NCBI GenBank assembly: GCA_002329205.1 | Contig: DCTC01000001.1 | Coordinates: 22,031-86,030, forward strand | Length of the DNA stretch: 64,000 bases | From: Candidatus Roizmanbacteria bacterium UBA1450 | Lineage (GTDB): Bacteria > Patescibacteriota > Microgenomatia > UBA1406 > GWC2-37-13 | Direction: 5' to 3' | Part shown: positions 33,205-42,174 of the stretch, one piece after another | How the letters are laid out: every line of letters begins with the position of its first letter | Numbering within the stretch: the first letter of the stretch is position 1 | The notes under the pieces: model-generated | Seen by the model: only the letters and a program-made list of their open reading frames with translations | What the model was told of the DNA's origin: nothing | Databases searched by the model: none | Program-made: the position numbers and the translations under genes

Positions 33205-34941
33205 ATGAAAGATCAAGCTTACCTCAATGAACTCAGACATTCGGCTGCGCATTTGCTGGCAGCTGCCGTATTGGAATTGTATCCGCAGACAAAACTGACT
33301 ATCGGACCCCCTATTGAGGACGGCTTTTACTATGATTTTGAATTTGTTGAACCGATTTCAGAAAATGATCTTCAAAAGATTGAACAAAAAATGCGTGAAC
33401 TTGTCAAAAAATGGCACGGATTTGAAAGAAATGAAGTGTCTGTCGAAGAAGCATTGAAAGCATATGAAAATAACCCATACAAACAGGAGCTTATTCAAGA
33501 GATAGCAGACAAGGGGGAAACGGTATCTTTTTATCAATCAGGAGAATTTGTTGATCTCTGCCGAGGCGGACATATCGCCAAACCGAATGAAGAGTTGAAG
33601 CATTTCAAGCTGCTTTCCATTGCAGGTGCCTACTGGCGTGGAAGTGAGAAAAACACGATGCTTACCCGTATTTACGGTACGGCTTTCCCGACAAAGGAAG
33701 AACTGGATGCATATATATTGCAGCGTGAAGAAGCTAAAAAGCGCGATCATAAAAAACTGGGGAAAGAACTTGATCTATTTGTCTTTTCTGATCTTGTCGG
33801 ACCCGGACTACCCTTGTGGACACCAAAAGGAACTCTTGTCCGTAATCTGCTGGATGACTATGTCTGGCAGTTGAGAAAAGAAAAAGGATATGCTCGTGTT
33901 GAGATCCCTCATATAACCAAAAAAGAACTGTATGAAACATCAGGACATTGGGCAAAATTTTCAGATGAGCTTTTTAAAATTACGACCCGTGAAGGACATG
34001 AGTTTGCAATGAAACCCATGAACTGTCCTCATCATACCCAGATTTATGCAAGACGCAAATGGAGCTTCAGAGAGCTTCCACAAAGATATGCCAATACAAC
34101 TACCTGCTACAGGGATGAACAGACAGGAGAACTGTCAGGACTGTCACGAGTCCGGGCTTTCAGCCAGGATGATGCACATGTATTTGCACGCTTTACACAG
34201 GTAAAAGAGGAATTCCTGAAAATCTGGGATATCGTTCAGACATTCTACAGTTCATTCGGATTTGACCTCAAAATCAGGCTATCCCTGCATGATCCCCAGG
34301 AACCTGACAAATATCTCGGAGGCGAGGAAAAATGGAAAGAGGCTGAACATATGCTTCGTGAAATTGTACAGGAAAAGAAAGCTGACGCATATGAAGCGAC
34401 AGGTGAAGCGGCATTTTACGGACCCAAATTAGATTTTATGGCCAAAGATTCTTTGGGCCGAGAATGGCAAGTTGCGACAATCCAGCTCGACATGAATATG
34501 CCTGAACGCTTTGACCTCTCGTGCGTGAATGAAAAAGGCGAAGAAGAGCGCATTGTTATGATCCACGCCGCAATTATGGGCTCCATTGAACGATTTCTTT
34601 CTATCATTATCGAGCACTATGCTGGCGCATTCCCGTTCTGGCTATCACCAGTACAAGTCCGCATTATCCCGATTGCCGAACGCCACAATGAATACTCGTA
34701 CCAAGTACTCCGCTCCTTAGAACAGGTCGGTGTGCGCTCCGAAGTGGATGACAAATCAGAATCCATGCAAAAGAAAATTAGAAATGCTCAACGAGAGAAA
34801 ATACCTTACATGCTCATCGTCGGAGACCGAGAAATGGAGTCAAAGGAAGTCAATGTACGTGCACGGGACGGAAAAACCGAGAATATGAAGGTGGAAGATT
34901 TTACAGAAATGGCAGAAGAAAAGATAAAAAACAAATCCTAA
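33205..34941 (+). CDS. thrS: Threonyl-tRNA synthetase, no TGS domain
   Basis: 578 residues from the ATG at 33205. It begins at the editing domain ('LRHSAAHLLAAAV') and so lacks the N-terminal TGS domain of typical ~640-residue ThrRS. The class II core shows motif 2 'TTCYRDEQTGELSGLSRVR' and motif 3 'AAIMGSIERFL'; the Zn-ligand Cys is in 'PMNCPHH'. The anticodon-binding domain is at the C-terminus. Expression is probably set by the upstream Thr-codon attenuator. A TCCTAATC/GATTAGGA hairpin overlaps its stop. Confidence 0.95.
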   Translation: MKDQAYLNELRHSAAHLLAAAVLELYPQTKLTIGPPIEDGFYYDFEFVEPISENDLQKIEQKMRELVKKWHGFERNEVSVEEALKAYENNPYKQELIQEIADKGETVSFYQSGEFVDLCRGGHIAKPNEELKHFKLLSIAGAYWRGSEKNTMLTRIYGTAFPTKEELDAYILQREEAKKRDHKKLGKELDLFVFSDLVGPGLPLWTPKGTLVRNLLDDYVWQLRKEKGYARVEIPHITKKELYETSGHWAKFSDELFKITTREGHEFAMKPMNCPHHTQIYARRKWSFRELPQRYANTTTCYRDEQTGELSGLSRVRAFSQDDAHVFARFTQVKEEFLKIWDIVQTFYSSFGFDLKIRLSLHDPQEPDKYLGGEEKWKEAEHMLREIVQEKKADAYEATGEAAFYGPKLDFMAKDSLGREWQVATIQLDMNMPERFDLSCVNEKGEEERIVMIHAAIMGSIERFLSIIIEHYAGAFPFWLSPVQVRIIPIAERHNEYSYQVLRSLEQVGVRSEVDDKSESMQKKIRNAQREKIPYMLIVGDREMESKEVNVRARDGKTENMKVEDFTEMAEEKIKNKS

Positions 34942-34958
34942 TCCAAAATTGATTAGGA
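34936..34958 (+). other. Hairpin overlapping the thrS stop codon
   Basis: Perfect 8-bp stem TCCTAATC (34936-34943) / GATTAGGA (34951-34958) with a 7-nt loop. There is no U-tract, so it is not an evident terminator; thrS and the next two genes can be one transcript. The 3' arm holds an AGGA sequence. Confidence 0.5.
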
Positions 34959-34976
34959 GAAATTATCAATACTATT

Positions 34977-35606
34977 ATGATTCTCTCACTCATCGGCATG
35001 TCAAGTGCCGGTAAAACACACTGGTCACATGAATTGCAAAGAAACGGATATACCCGTATCACCTGTGATGAGCTTATCGAACGAAAACTGGAGCCGGAGC
35101 TTCGCAGGCACGGTTATCAAGGCCTCAATGATGTCGCCAGGTGGATGGGCCATCCTTTTGATCCTCAATATCCTAAAACAAGTACAACATATCTGTCATT
35201 TGAAGTTGAGGTAATGGAAGAAATATTTTCTGATATTGAACAACTACGGGGAAAAAGTTCGAAAATTGTTATAGACACTACCGGTAGTGTCATATACACT
35301 ACCCCTAGTGTTTTACATCAATTAAAAGAGCATACGACAATTATTTATTTGGACATTCCTCAGGAGAAGAAACAGGAACTCTATCAGGAATTTCTTCGCA
35401 ACCCAAAACCGATTATTTGGGGAGACCTCTACCGGAAGCGCGAAGAAGAATCTCAGGAACAAGCGCTCGCGCGATGTTATCTCGAACTTCTCACATACAG
35501 ATCAAAACAATATGAAAAAATTGCTGACATAACCATTCCCTTTGATATTCACCGCCAGGAAGGATTTACCGCAGCTGACTTTGTCCACCATATTGCCACT
35601 CTATGA
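34977..35606 (+). CDS. P-loop kinase, shikimate-kinase-like, paired with threonine synthase
   Basis: 209 residues with Walker A 'GMSSAGKT' (7-14), 'IVIDTTGSVIY' in the Walker B region and a helical lid with Arg residues. The fold resembles shikimate or gluconate kinases. It overlaps thrC by 4 bp (ATGA), implying translational coupling. Animal THNSL1 proteins fuse a shikimate-kinase-like domain to threonine synthase, so this pair is a split version. A homoserine or hydroxyl-substrate kinase role is an attractive inference but unproven. Confidence 0.75.
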   Translation: MILSLIGMSSAGKTHWSHELQRNGYTRITCDELIERKLEPELRRHGYQGLNDVARWMGHPFDPQYPKTSTTYLSFEVEVMEEIFSDIEQLRGKSSKIVIDTTGSVIYTTPSVLHQLKEHTTIIYLDIPQEKKQELYQEFLRNPKPIIWGDLYRKREEESQEQALARCYLELLTYRSKQYEKIADITIPFDIHRQEGFTAADFVHHIATL

Positions 35607-36880
35607 AATACATTAGTACGCGGGGAAGCAGTCCCGCAGTTTCATTCAAAGAAGCACTGTTTCATGGCCTGGCATCTGACGGAGGCCTCTATATTCCTGA
35701 GACATTCCCGGCTCTTTCACCAAAACAAATCGAATCTCTCAAAACAGCACCTCTTGATGAGCTTGGCGCTGTATTGCTGGGGCTTTTTATTACTGATATT
35801 CCTCATACTAGATTGCAACAGATCGTCAAACAAGGTCTTTCATTTCCTTTACCGATGAAAAAAGTCGGAAGTACATCCGTACTTGAACTTTTTCATGGTC
35901 CGACTATGGCATTCAAGGATGTCGCAGCACAAATACTGCCTCTCATGATGGAATATTATCTAGAAAAAGAGAAACGGAGAATAACGATTTTGACAGCAAC
36001 GTCAGGAGATACCGGGGGAGCTGTAGCACACGGTTTTGCGAACAAAAAAAATATTCAGGTAGTTATTCTTTTCCCACACGGGAATGTAAGTGAGCTTCAA
36101 AGAAAGCAATTAACTCAAGTTGCAGAAAACATATTTCCTATTGAAGTAAAAGGAACATTTGATGACTGTCAATCTATTGTTAAAAAAGCCTTTGCAGACT
36201 CCGCGTTCAAGAGACTGAACCTTACATCGGCAAACTCCATAAATATTGGCAGGTTACTTCCGCAGATGATTTATTATGCGTATGTTTGGCAGCAATTGAA
36301 CACCGAGCATATACAATTTATAGTTCCCTCCGGAAATATGGGCAACATAACTGCCGGTCTCTATGCACAAAAAATCGGTATTCCTATTCAATCATTTGTT
36401 GCCGCCTGCAATATCAATGACCCTGTTGTTCAATACTATCAGCACGGAATCTTTAAACCGCAAAATTCCGTAAGAACTCTCTCAACCGCGATGGATATTG
36501 GCAATCCGAGCAATTTTGAACGAATCCTTTCTCTTATGCAACATAATCACAAGACATTCATCAAACAGGTACAGGCGGTGACGGTAACTGATGAAGAAAC
36601 TGTTGAAACCATCAAACAGGTTTATAACAGATACAAGTATCTGCTCGACCCTCATACAGCAGTTGCTTGGAGCGCGTATGAACGGTTAGAATCAGAAGCA
36701 TCGCAGAGTGTTGTGATATCTACTGCCTCACCTGATAAATTTGAGTCAGAAATATTGAGGGCAACTGGTATCCGATTTACAGTGAAAAAAAATAAGTATA
36801 ATAATACAGAACGGGTATTTACTACATCATGTAACTACCCCGAAGTGAGCAGGTATATTCTGGGGTTGTTAGAAGAATAA
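35603..36880 (+). CDS. thrC: Threonine synthase
   Basis: 425 residues, fold-type II PLP enzyme converting O-phosphohomoserine to threonine. It has the N-terminal 'YISTRGSSPAVSFKEALFHG' typical of the family, PLP lysine in 'HGPTMAFKDVAAQ' (near residue 100), 'TATSGDTGGAVAHGF' phosphate-binding loop and 'VPSGNMGNITAGL'. No other threonine-pathway gene besides its coupled kinase is in the window. It lies downstream of the Thr-responsive attenuator. Confidence 0.93.
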   Translation: MKYISTRGSSPAVSFKEALFHGLASDGGLYIPETFPALSPKQIESLKTAPLDELGAVLLGLFITDIPHTRLQQIVKQGLSFPLPMKKVGSTSVLELFHGPTMAFKDVAAQILPLMMEYYLEKEKRRITILTATSGDTGGAVAHGFANKKNIQVVILFPHGNVSELQRKQLTQVAENIFPIEVKGTFDDCQSIVKKAFADSAFKRLNLTSANSINIGRLLPQMIYYAYVWQQLNTEHIQFIVPSGNMGNITAGLYAQKIGIPIQSFVAACNINDPVVQYYQHGIFKPQNSVRTLSTAMDIGNPSNFERILSLMQHNHKTFIKQVQAVTVTDEETVETIKQVYNRYKYLLDPHTAVAWSAYERLESEASQSVVISTASPDKFESEILRATGIRFTVKKNKYNNTERVFTTSCNYPEVSRYILGLLEE

Positions 36881-36885
36881 TTGCC

Positions 36886-36914
36886 TTGCAAATAGACTAT
36901 TTTCCATTTATAAT
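36886..36914 (+). promoter_or_regulatory. Promoter of infC-rpmI-rplT
   Basis: TTGCAA (36886-36891), a 17-bp spacer and TATAAT (36909-36914). The predicted start is at ~36921, exactly the first base of the leader hairpin. Confidence 0.8.
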
Positions 36915-36920
36915 AACTAA

Positions 36921-36974
36921 ACCCCGTAGCTGACAGAGCATGTATCCTTAGTGATACATTCTGTTTTACGGGGT
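36921..36974 (+). promoter_or_regulatory. Structured 5' leader of the IF3-L35-L20 operon
   Basis: One long interrupted hairpin: ACCCCGTA (36921-36928) with TACGGGGT (36967-36974), ACAGA (36933-36937) with TCTGT (36960-36964), ATGTATC (36940-36946) with GATACAT (36953-36959), apical loop CTTAGT. There is no terminator tract. IF3-L35-L20 operons are autoregulated by leader RNA structures in other bacteria (L20 binding, IF3 start-codon control); this may be an equivalent. Confidence 0.75.
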
Positions 36975-37000
36975 ATATTGATGAATTCAATACTATCAAC

Positions 37001-37546
37001 TTGAGGAACCAAAGATATTTCAGCAGCAGAACGAACAAAACCGGTAAATATTACTATACTAATACAAGAATTCAGGAACAAGAACTACGCGTTATTGACA
37101 ACAAGGGAGAACAAGTTGGTGTTATGTCGCGGGATGAAGCAATCTCTGAAGCCGGCAAACGAGGTCTTGATCTGGTACTTATAGCTCAAAATGCCAAACC
37201 TCCTGTAGCAAAGATAACTGACTTCAAAAAGTTTCTGTATGAACAGGAAAAAAAGCAGAAAGAAGCAAAAAAAGGAGCGAAGAAAAGTGTAGTAAAAGAT
37301 ATTAAATTGTCACTTTTTATCGGGCCCGCAGATCTCGAACGATTGGTGAATAAAACGAAAGAGTTTCTTGATGAAGGAAACCAAGTCCGTCTTAATCTGA
37401 CGCTAAAAGGTCGTGAAATTGTCAAAAAGCAAATGGCATTTGATCTTTTGAAAAAATTTATTCAGGATCTCGGTGAAGTTAATATATCAAAAGAACCGAG
37501 GTTGGAAGGCCGCGTCGTCCGTGCAGTCGTATCAAGAAAGAAATAA
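37001..37546 (+). CDS. infC: Translation initiation factor IF3
   Basis: 181 residues from a TTG start. The N-domain starts around 'NTRIQEQELRVIDNKGEQVG', and the linker and C-domain 'KDIKLSLFIGPADLERLVNK' match the family. No ATG is available in frame: candidates are TTG 37001, ATC 36995 and ATT 36977. IF3 rejects non-AUG starts, so this is the expected signature of autoregulation. The structured leader ends 3-27 nt upstream of these codons. Confidence 0.93.
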   Translation: MRNQRYFSSRTNKTGKYYYTNTRIQEQELRVIDNKGEQVGVMSRDEAISEAGKRGLDLVLIAQNAKPPVAKITDFKKFLYEQEKKQKEAKKGAKKSVVKDIKLSLFIGPADLERLVNKTKEFLDEGNQVRLNLTLKGREIVKKQMAFDLLKKFIQDLGEVNISKEPRLEGRVVRAVVSRKK

Positions 37547-37611
37547 AATCATTTCAGTTACACTTTTTATTTTTATAAGGTAAAATATAAGCTTTCAGAA
37601 GGAATAGTCAT

Positions 37612-37815
37612 ATGGCACAATCAAAACAAAAAACACATAAATCAGCCGCAAAGAGATTCAAAATCACAGGAAGTGGTAAAGTGTCTCATAGATCGCACAA
37701 AATTCGACATCTTTTATCTAAAAAATCCAGAAAAAGAGTCCGCAGCCTAAAACTTGAAAAAAATGTCGAGGGAAGAGCTGCTAAAAAAATTAAACAGTTG
37801 CTCGGAGAAGCGTAA
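37612..37815 (+). CDS. rpmI: Ribosomal protein L35
   Basis: 67 residues, 'KTHKSAAKRFKITGSGKVSHR', very basic, full family length. An AGAAGGAA ribosome-binding site lies 6 nt before the ATG. Second gene of the IF3-L35-L20 operon, with 18 bp to rplT. Confidence 0.96.
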   Translation: MAQSKQKTHKSAAKRFKITGSGKVSHRSHKIRHLLSKKSRKRVRSLKLEKNVEGRAAKKIKQLLGEA

Positions 37816-37833
37816 AAAATATTTCTATAACCT

Positions 37834-38181
37834 ATGGTACGTGTTAAAGGCGGAACTGCCTCAAAAAGAAAACATAATCGAGTACTCAAGCTTGCAAAAG
37901 GGTACTGGATGTCCAGAAGCAAACAGTTTAAAAAAGCTCAAGAAGCCGTACTCCATGCCGGAGAATATGCTTTTGCAGGCCGCAAGCTGAAAAAACGCGA
38001 TTTCAGATCGCTCTGGATCACGCGTATCAATGCTGCTTTAAAAGAAAACGGGCTGAAATATAATCAATTCATTCATACCCTAAAAACGAAAAAATCGAAA
38101 GTCGACCGTAAAATCTGGGCACAGATTGCGCTTGAACATCCGACTGTCTTTGATAAGATCGTCGAACAGATGAAGAAATAA
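37834..38181 (+). CDS. rplT: Ribosomal protein L20
   Basis: 115 residues: 'VRVKGGTASKRKHNRVLKLA', 'RDFRSLWITRINAALKENGL', full length for the family. In other bacteria L20 represses its own operon by binding the leader. Confidence 0.97.
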   Translation: MVRVKGGTASKRKHNRVLKLAKGYWMSRSKQFKKAQEAVLHAGEYAFAGRKLKKRDFRSLWITRINAALKENGLKYNQFIHTLKTKKSKVDRKIWAQIALEHPTVFDKIVEQMKK

Positions 38182-38262
38182 TGTATTGTTCAATATCCGA
38201 CGGCTACTGATCAGGATGACAAAAGTTATATTTTCCTTCTAGAAGTCTGGTACTATTATTAC

Positions 38263-39309
38263 ATGAAATCTGCAAAAGAACTTCTCCAACATTTCCAGAA
38301 ACAACTAGCAGCAATCACTTCATTGAACACATTAGAGGAACTTAAAATTGAGTATTTAGGCAGGAACGGACGCATCAATCAGCAGCTGAAAAATATTACG
38401 CAGATTGATCCTTCAGAACGTCGTGAGTTCGGACAGGAATTAAACACTCTTAAGGAACAGATAACGCAGGAAATTGAACTAAAACGAAAAAAACTTCTGC
38501 AAATTGAGAGTACCAAACAAACGATTGATACAACACTCCCTGCAAAATCATACCCGAAGGGAAGCCTACATCTTGTCACATATGCAATCGAAGAGATTAG
38601 TCATATTTTCGAAAAAATCGGATTTATCCGAATGTCATATCCTGAGGTAGAATGGGAATTTTTCTCTTTTGAAGCTCTCAACATGCCGTCTGATCATCCA
38701 GCACGGGACGATTTTGAGACGTTTTTTATGGATTACGAACCACACAAAGAACACGGGAAGATGGTACTTACTCCACACACCTCATCAGGACAAAACAGAG
38801 AAATGAGACGTTTGGGCAAACCACCGATCCGCATGATCAATATCGCAAAAACATACCGCCCGAACTGGGATGCTTCTCATGTACCGATGTTTCACCAATT
38901 TGAGGGACTGTGTGTCGACAAAAGAATAAATATTACTCATTTGAAAGGAACAATTGATTATTTTGCCAAACAGTTTTTCGGAGAAGAACGGGAAACCAGA
39001 CTGCGTCCGTTTCACTTTCAGTTTACAGAACCGTCATTTGAAGTAGATATCACCTGTGATATCTGTCAGGGAACCGGCAAAGTCAACGGTGAGAAATGCC
39101 GTTTGTGCAAGCAAGGGTGGCTTGAACTGGGAGGAACGGGAATGGTTCATCCAAATGTGTTAAAAGCTGGCGGAATCGATCCTGATGAATATACCGGCTG
39201 GGCATTCGGTTTCGGGGTCGAGCGTGTCATGATGATGAAACCTGGTATCGGTCTCAACAATATGAGACTATTGTACGATGGCGACATAAGAGTTCTTGAG
39301 CAATTTTAG
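38263..39309 (+). CDS. pheS: Phenylalanyl-tRNA synthetase alpha subunit
   Basis: 348 residues: N-terminal coiled coil (~1-90), class II motif 2 in 'NIAKTYRPNWDASHVPMFHQFEG', then 'FTEPSFEVDITCDICQGTGK' and a second pair 'CRLC' forming the Cys-cluster seen in many bacterial PheS, then 'GTGMVHPNVL' and motif 3 'GFGVERVMMM'. It continues the thrS-infC-rpmI-rplT-pheST order. TACTAT at 38251-38256 sits 6 nt before the ATG (extended -10), so it can be transcribed alone as a leaderless mRNA. Confidence 0.96.
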   Translation: MKSAKELLQHFQKQLAAITSLNTLEELKIEYLGRNGRINQQLKNITQIDPSERREFGQELNTLKEQITQEIELKRKKLLQIESTKQTIDTTLPAKSYPKGSLHLVTYAIEEISHIFEKIGFIRMSYPEVEWEFFSFEALNMPSDHPARDDFETFFMDYEPHKEHGKMVLTPHTSSGQNREMRRLGKPPIRMINIAKTYRPNWDASHVPMFHQFEGLCVDKRINITHLKGTIDYFAKQFFGEERETRLRPFHFQFTEPSFEVDITCDICQGTGKVNGEKCRLCKQGWLELGGTGMVHPNVLKAGGIDPDEYTGWAFGFGVERVMMMKPGIGLNNMRLLYDGDIRVLEQF

Positions 39310-39313
39310 TCTT

Positions 39314-39377
39314 TAGGTAAAAAGTAAAAGGGAAGAAGTTACAAGTATTTGACTTCTTACCTCTTATCTATTACCTA
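39314..39377. repeat. Heptamer inverted repeat between pheS and pheT
   Basis: The left arm at 39314-39338 and the right arm at 39353-39377 are 25 nt each and match in inverted orientation at 20 of 25 positions around a 14-nt loop. Read on the minus strand the right arm shows TAGGTAA, TAGATAA, GAGGTAA, a 7-bp period. It is placed inside an operon, before a TTG start. Confidence 0.65.
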
Positions 39378-39392
39378 TTACTTAGAAAAAAT

Positions 39393-41411
39393 TTGAACAT
39401 AAAAATCACTTACAACTGGCTTTTGGAGTATCTGGAAACGGATGCCGATCCCTATGAGATGCAGAAATATCTTTCACTCAGCGGGCCGTCCATTGAAACG
39501 GTAGAGAAAGTCGGCGATGATTATGTATTTGATATCGAGATCACGTCAAATCGTATTGATATGGCAAGTGTTTTCGGAGTCGCACAGGAAGCTCAGGCAA
39601 TCTTGCCTCAATTCGGGAAGAAGGCAAAACTGAAATTCAATCCGCTTGAAAAATATACGTTTGATAACTTGCATGCAGAACCGGTACCGACTCATAAACT
39701 TGATGTCACAATCGAAGATCCTGAGCTTTGTTCACGATTCACGGCAATGGTCATTTCAGATGTACAGATAAAGCCGTCATCGGAAATTATTAAAAGGAGA
39801 CTGGAACTTTCGGATATCAGATCCCTCAACAATGTTATTGATATTTCAAACTATCTGATGCTTTCACTCGGACAGCCGACTCATATGTTTGATTTTGATC
39901 AGATCAAAGATCAGAAAATGATTTTGAGGAGAAGCAAAAAAGGTGAGAAAATGACCACACTGGACGGAAAAGAATTTTCCCTTCCAGGCGACGACATCAT
40001 CATTGAAGACGGATCGGGTAGGATTATTGATCTCTGCGGTATCATGGGAGGAGAAAATTCGTCCATTACGGAAGACACGAGAAACGTACTCTTTTTTGTG
40101 CAAACATACAACAAACGCCATATTAGAAAAACATCAATGACGACCGGACAGAGGACAATGGCTGCCACATATTTTGAAAAAGGACTTGATCCTGAACGGG
40201 TCGAATCTGCATTCGTATACGGTATTGATCTTCTCTTGGAAGCAACCGGCGGACATGCATCTTCTGAACTGGTGGATCTTTATCCTCACAAACGCGAAGA
40301 GAAAAAAGTAAAGGTGTATCTCAAGGATATCCACCGTGTCATCGGTGTGACGATTGATGAAAAGAAGGTTACAGCCATTCTTGAAGATCTCGGTTTTACT
40401 GTCAAACGTCATGAGAATGAGGAACTGGCATATCCTGACGGAGTATATTTTGAAGTGACTGTTCCCACGTATCGTACTGACGATGTCGATATCAAAGAAG
40501 ATATCATTGAAGAAGTCGCGCGGGTATACGGATACTACAATCTCCCAAACAACATTTCACCGCTTATCTATATCAAGCAACCGCATGATATGGAAATGCT
40601 TTTTAAAACAATCTCAAAATCAAAACACTATCTGAAACATATCGGACTCCATGAATTCATCAATTACTCAATGGTATCAGAAGAGCTTCTGAAAAATCTC
40701 GGTATGGATCCCTCCAAGCATCTCAAACTTTCAAACACCATTTCAAAAGAGATTGAGTTCATGAGGCGATCTCTTGCCGTGTCACTTGTCAAAAATATCA
40801 AAGACAATCAGGGAAAAAAAGATATTCTTAAGATATTTGAGATCGCAAAGATATATACCCCTCGCAATGAAGATCTTCCTGAAGAACAGTATGTTTTGAC
40901 AATTGCAGTCACAACTGATTTTTTCGATCTTAAAGGAATTGTTGAAGGATTGATGAGAGAGCTCAATATAAACAATTACACCTATGAAACAAAAGAAACT
41001 GACTTGCTTTCACAAAATACTTCAACTGCAATTATGTCCGAAGACAAGCAAGTAGGACGACTGGGAATGCTGAGGAAAGAATACGCTGAGAACATGGCAC
41101 TTACAGAAGACGTATACATCGCCGAGATTGATTTCGATTTTATACAAAACAACTATTCAATTACTAAGCCGTACAAAGATCCTATCACGACAGCCATGGT
41201 CAAGCTTGACGCGACGATCGACATGAAAGAACGGGTCTACGGAGAACTGGAAAAGAAAGCGTATAACGCATCGCATCTGCTTCAGGATATCGAAATCATC
41301 GATCGCTACAAAGAAAACCTTACCATCCGCTTTTACTTTGCAGATCCTTCAAAAAATATCACCGAAGCTGAAGCAAAACACGAACTTGAAACGATATTGA
41401 AACAGATATAA
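39393..41411 (+). CDS. pheT: Phenylalanyl-tRNA synthetase beta subunit, short form
   Basis: 672 residues from a TTG start ('NIKITYNWLLEYLE'). It has the B3/B4 editing domain ('SRFTAMVISDVQIKPSSEII'), B5 domain, class II-like core and a C-terminal FDX-ACB domain ('YKDPITTAMVKLDATID'). The N-terminal OB-fold tRNA-binding module between residues ~40 and 150 of long PheT is missing. Forms the alpha2-beta2 enzyme with PheS. The heptamer inverted repeat lies in its leader. Confidence 0.94.
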   Translation: MNIKITYNWLLEYLETDADPYEMQKYLSLSGPSIETVEKVGDDYVFDIEITSNRIDMASVFGVAQEAQAILPQFGKKAKLKFNPLEKYTFDNLHAEPVPTHKLDVTIEDPELCSRFTAMVISDVQIKPSSEIIKRRLELSDIRSLNNVIDISNYLMLSLGQPTHMFDFDQIKDQKMILRRSKKGEKMTTLDGKEFSLPGDDIIIEDGSGRIIDLCGIMGGENSSITEDTRNVLFFVQTYNKRHIRKTSMTTGQRTMAATYFEKGLDPERVESAFVYGIDLLLEATGGHASSELVDLYPHKREEKKVKVYLKDIHRVIGVTIDEKKVTAILEDLGFTVKRHENEELAYPDGVYFEVTVPTYRTDDVDIKEDIIEEVARVYGYYNLPNNISPLIYIKQPHDMEMLFKTISKSKHYLKHIGLHEFINYSMVSEELLKNLGMDPSKHLKLSNTISKEIEFMRRSLAVSLVKNIKDNQGKKDILKIFEIAKIYTPRNEDLPEEQYVLTIAVTTDFFDLKGIVEGLMRELNINNYTYETKETDLLSQNTSTAIMSEDKQVGRLGMLRKEYAENMALTEDVYIAEIDFDFIQNNYSITKPYKDPITTAMVKLDATIDMKERVYGELEKKAYNASHLLQDIEIIDRYKENLTIRFYFADPSKNITEAEAKHELETILKQI

Positions 41412-41529
41412 AACGGAGCTGTGTATGGGCATGTATTCTGATGGCTTCAACAACACGCAATCTTTATCTGCTTTAAATTCTTACCATTGCTTTCGGAAAT
41501 CATAGATTTATTTTTGCTACAATATCCAC

Positions 41530-42174
41530 ATGGCTTCACACCGATACTCAACTATTCTTTTCGATTTTGATGGATGTATCGCCAATACCCTTCCAATTTG
41601 GCTCAAAAGCTTCAGGAAAACTTTCAATTCCCTCAATGTTGAAATATCAGACAGAGATATCATTGACAATGCATTTCATCGCTGGGATGCAAAACCGGAA
41701 CTCAAAATCCCCGATCTTGAATTTTTTAAAAATGATTTATACGCAAACTTTCATCAATACTCACAAAAACTGCAAACTCATGAAGGATTCATAGAGATTG
41801 CAACAACACTGCGATCCAGCGGTATAAAAACTGCGGTTGTGACTTCTACACTACGCCGTACAATCAATGCTATGCTGAAAGATCTCTCCTGTGAAAAATT
41901 ATTTGATACTACGCTTGCTTGGGAAGATACAATTAAAAATAAGCCTGATCCAGAGCCACTCCTCAAAGCTATGGAACGATTGGGTGTCCGTCCCGATGAA
42001 ACGATCATGATAGGGGATAATGAAGTTGATATAATTGCAGCACAACAAGCACAAGTCACCAGTATCTGGTATTACCCTGAGGTCAATGAGTATTTCTATC
42101 CAGAAAACAAATTTGCACATCATAAACCTCACTTTACCATCAAACATTTTCAAGAACTTTTTGAAATACTATGA
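41530..42174 (+). CDS. HAD-family hydrolase
   Basis: 214 residues: nucleophile motif 'LFDFDGCIANTLP', motif II 'VVTSTLRR', Lys in 'NKPDPEPLLKAMERLG', motif IV 'MIGDNEVDIIAAQ'. Resembles phosphoglycolate phosphatase/PpaX-type enzymes; the substrate is unknown. TACAAT (41518-41523) lies 6 nt before the ATG. The stop overlaps the next start (ATGA). Confidence 0.88.
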   Translation: MASHRYSTILFDFDGCIANTLPIWLKSFRKTFNSLNVEISDRDIIDNAFHRWDAKPELKIPDLEFFKNDLYANFHQYSQKLQTHEGFIEIATTLRSSGIKTAVVTSTLRRTINAMLKDLSCEKLFDTTLAWEDTIKNKPDPEPLLKAMERLGVRPDETIMIGDNEVDIIAAQQAQVTSIWYYPEVNEYFYPENKFAHHKPHFTIKHFQELFEIL

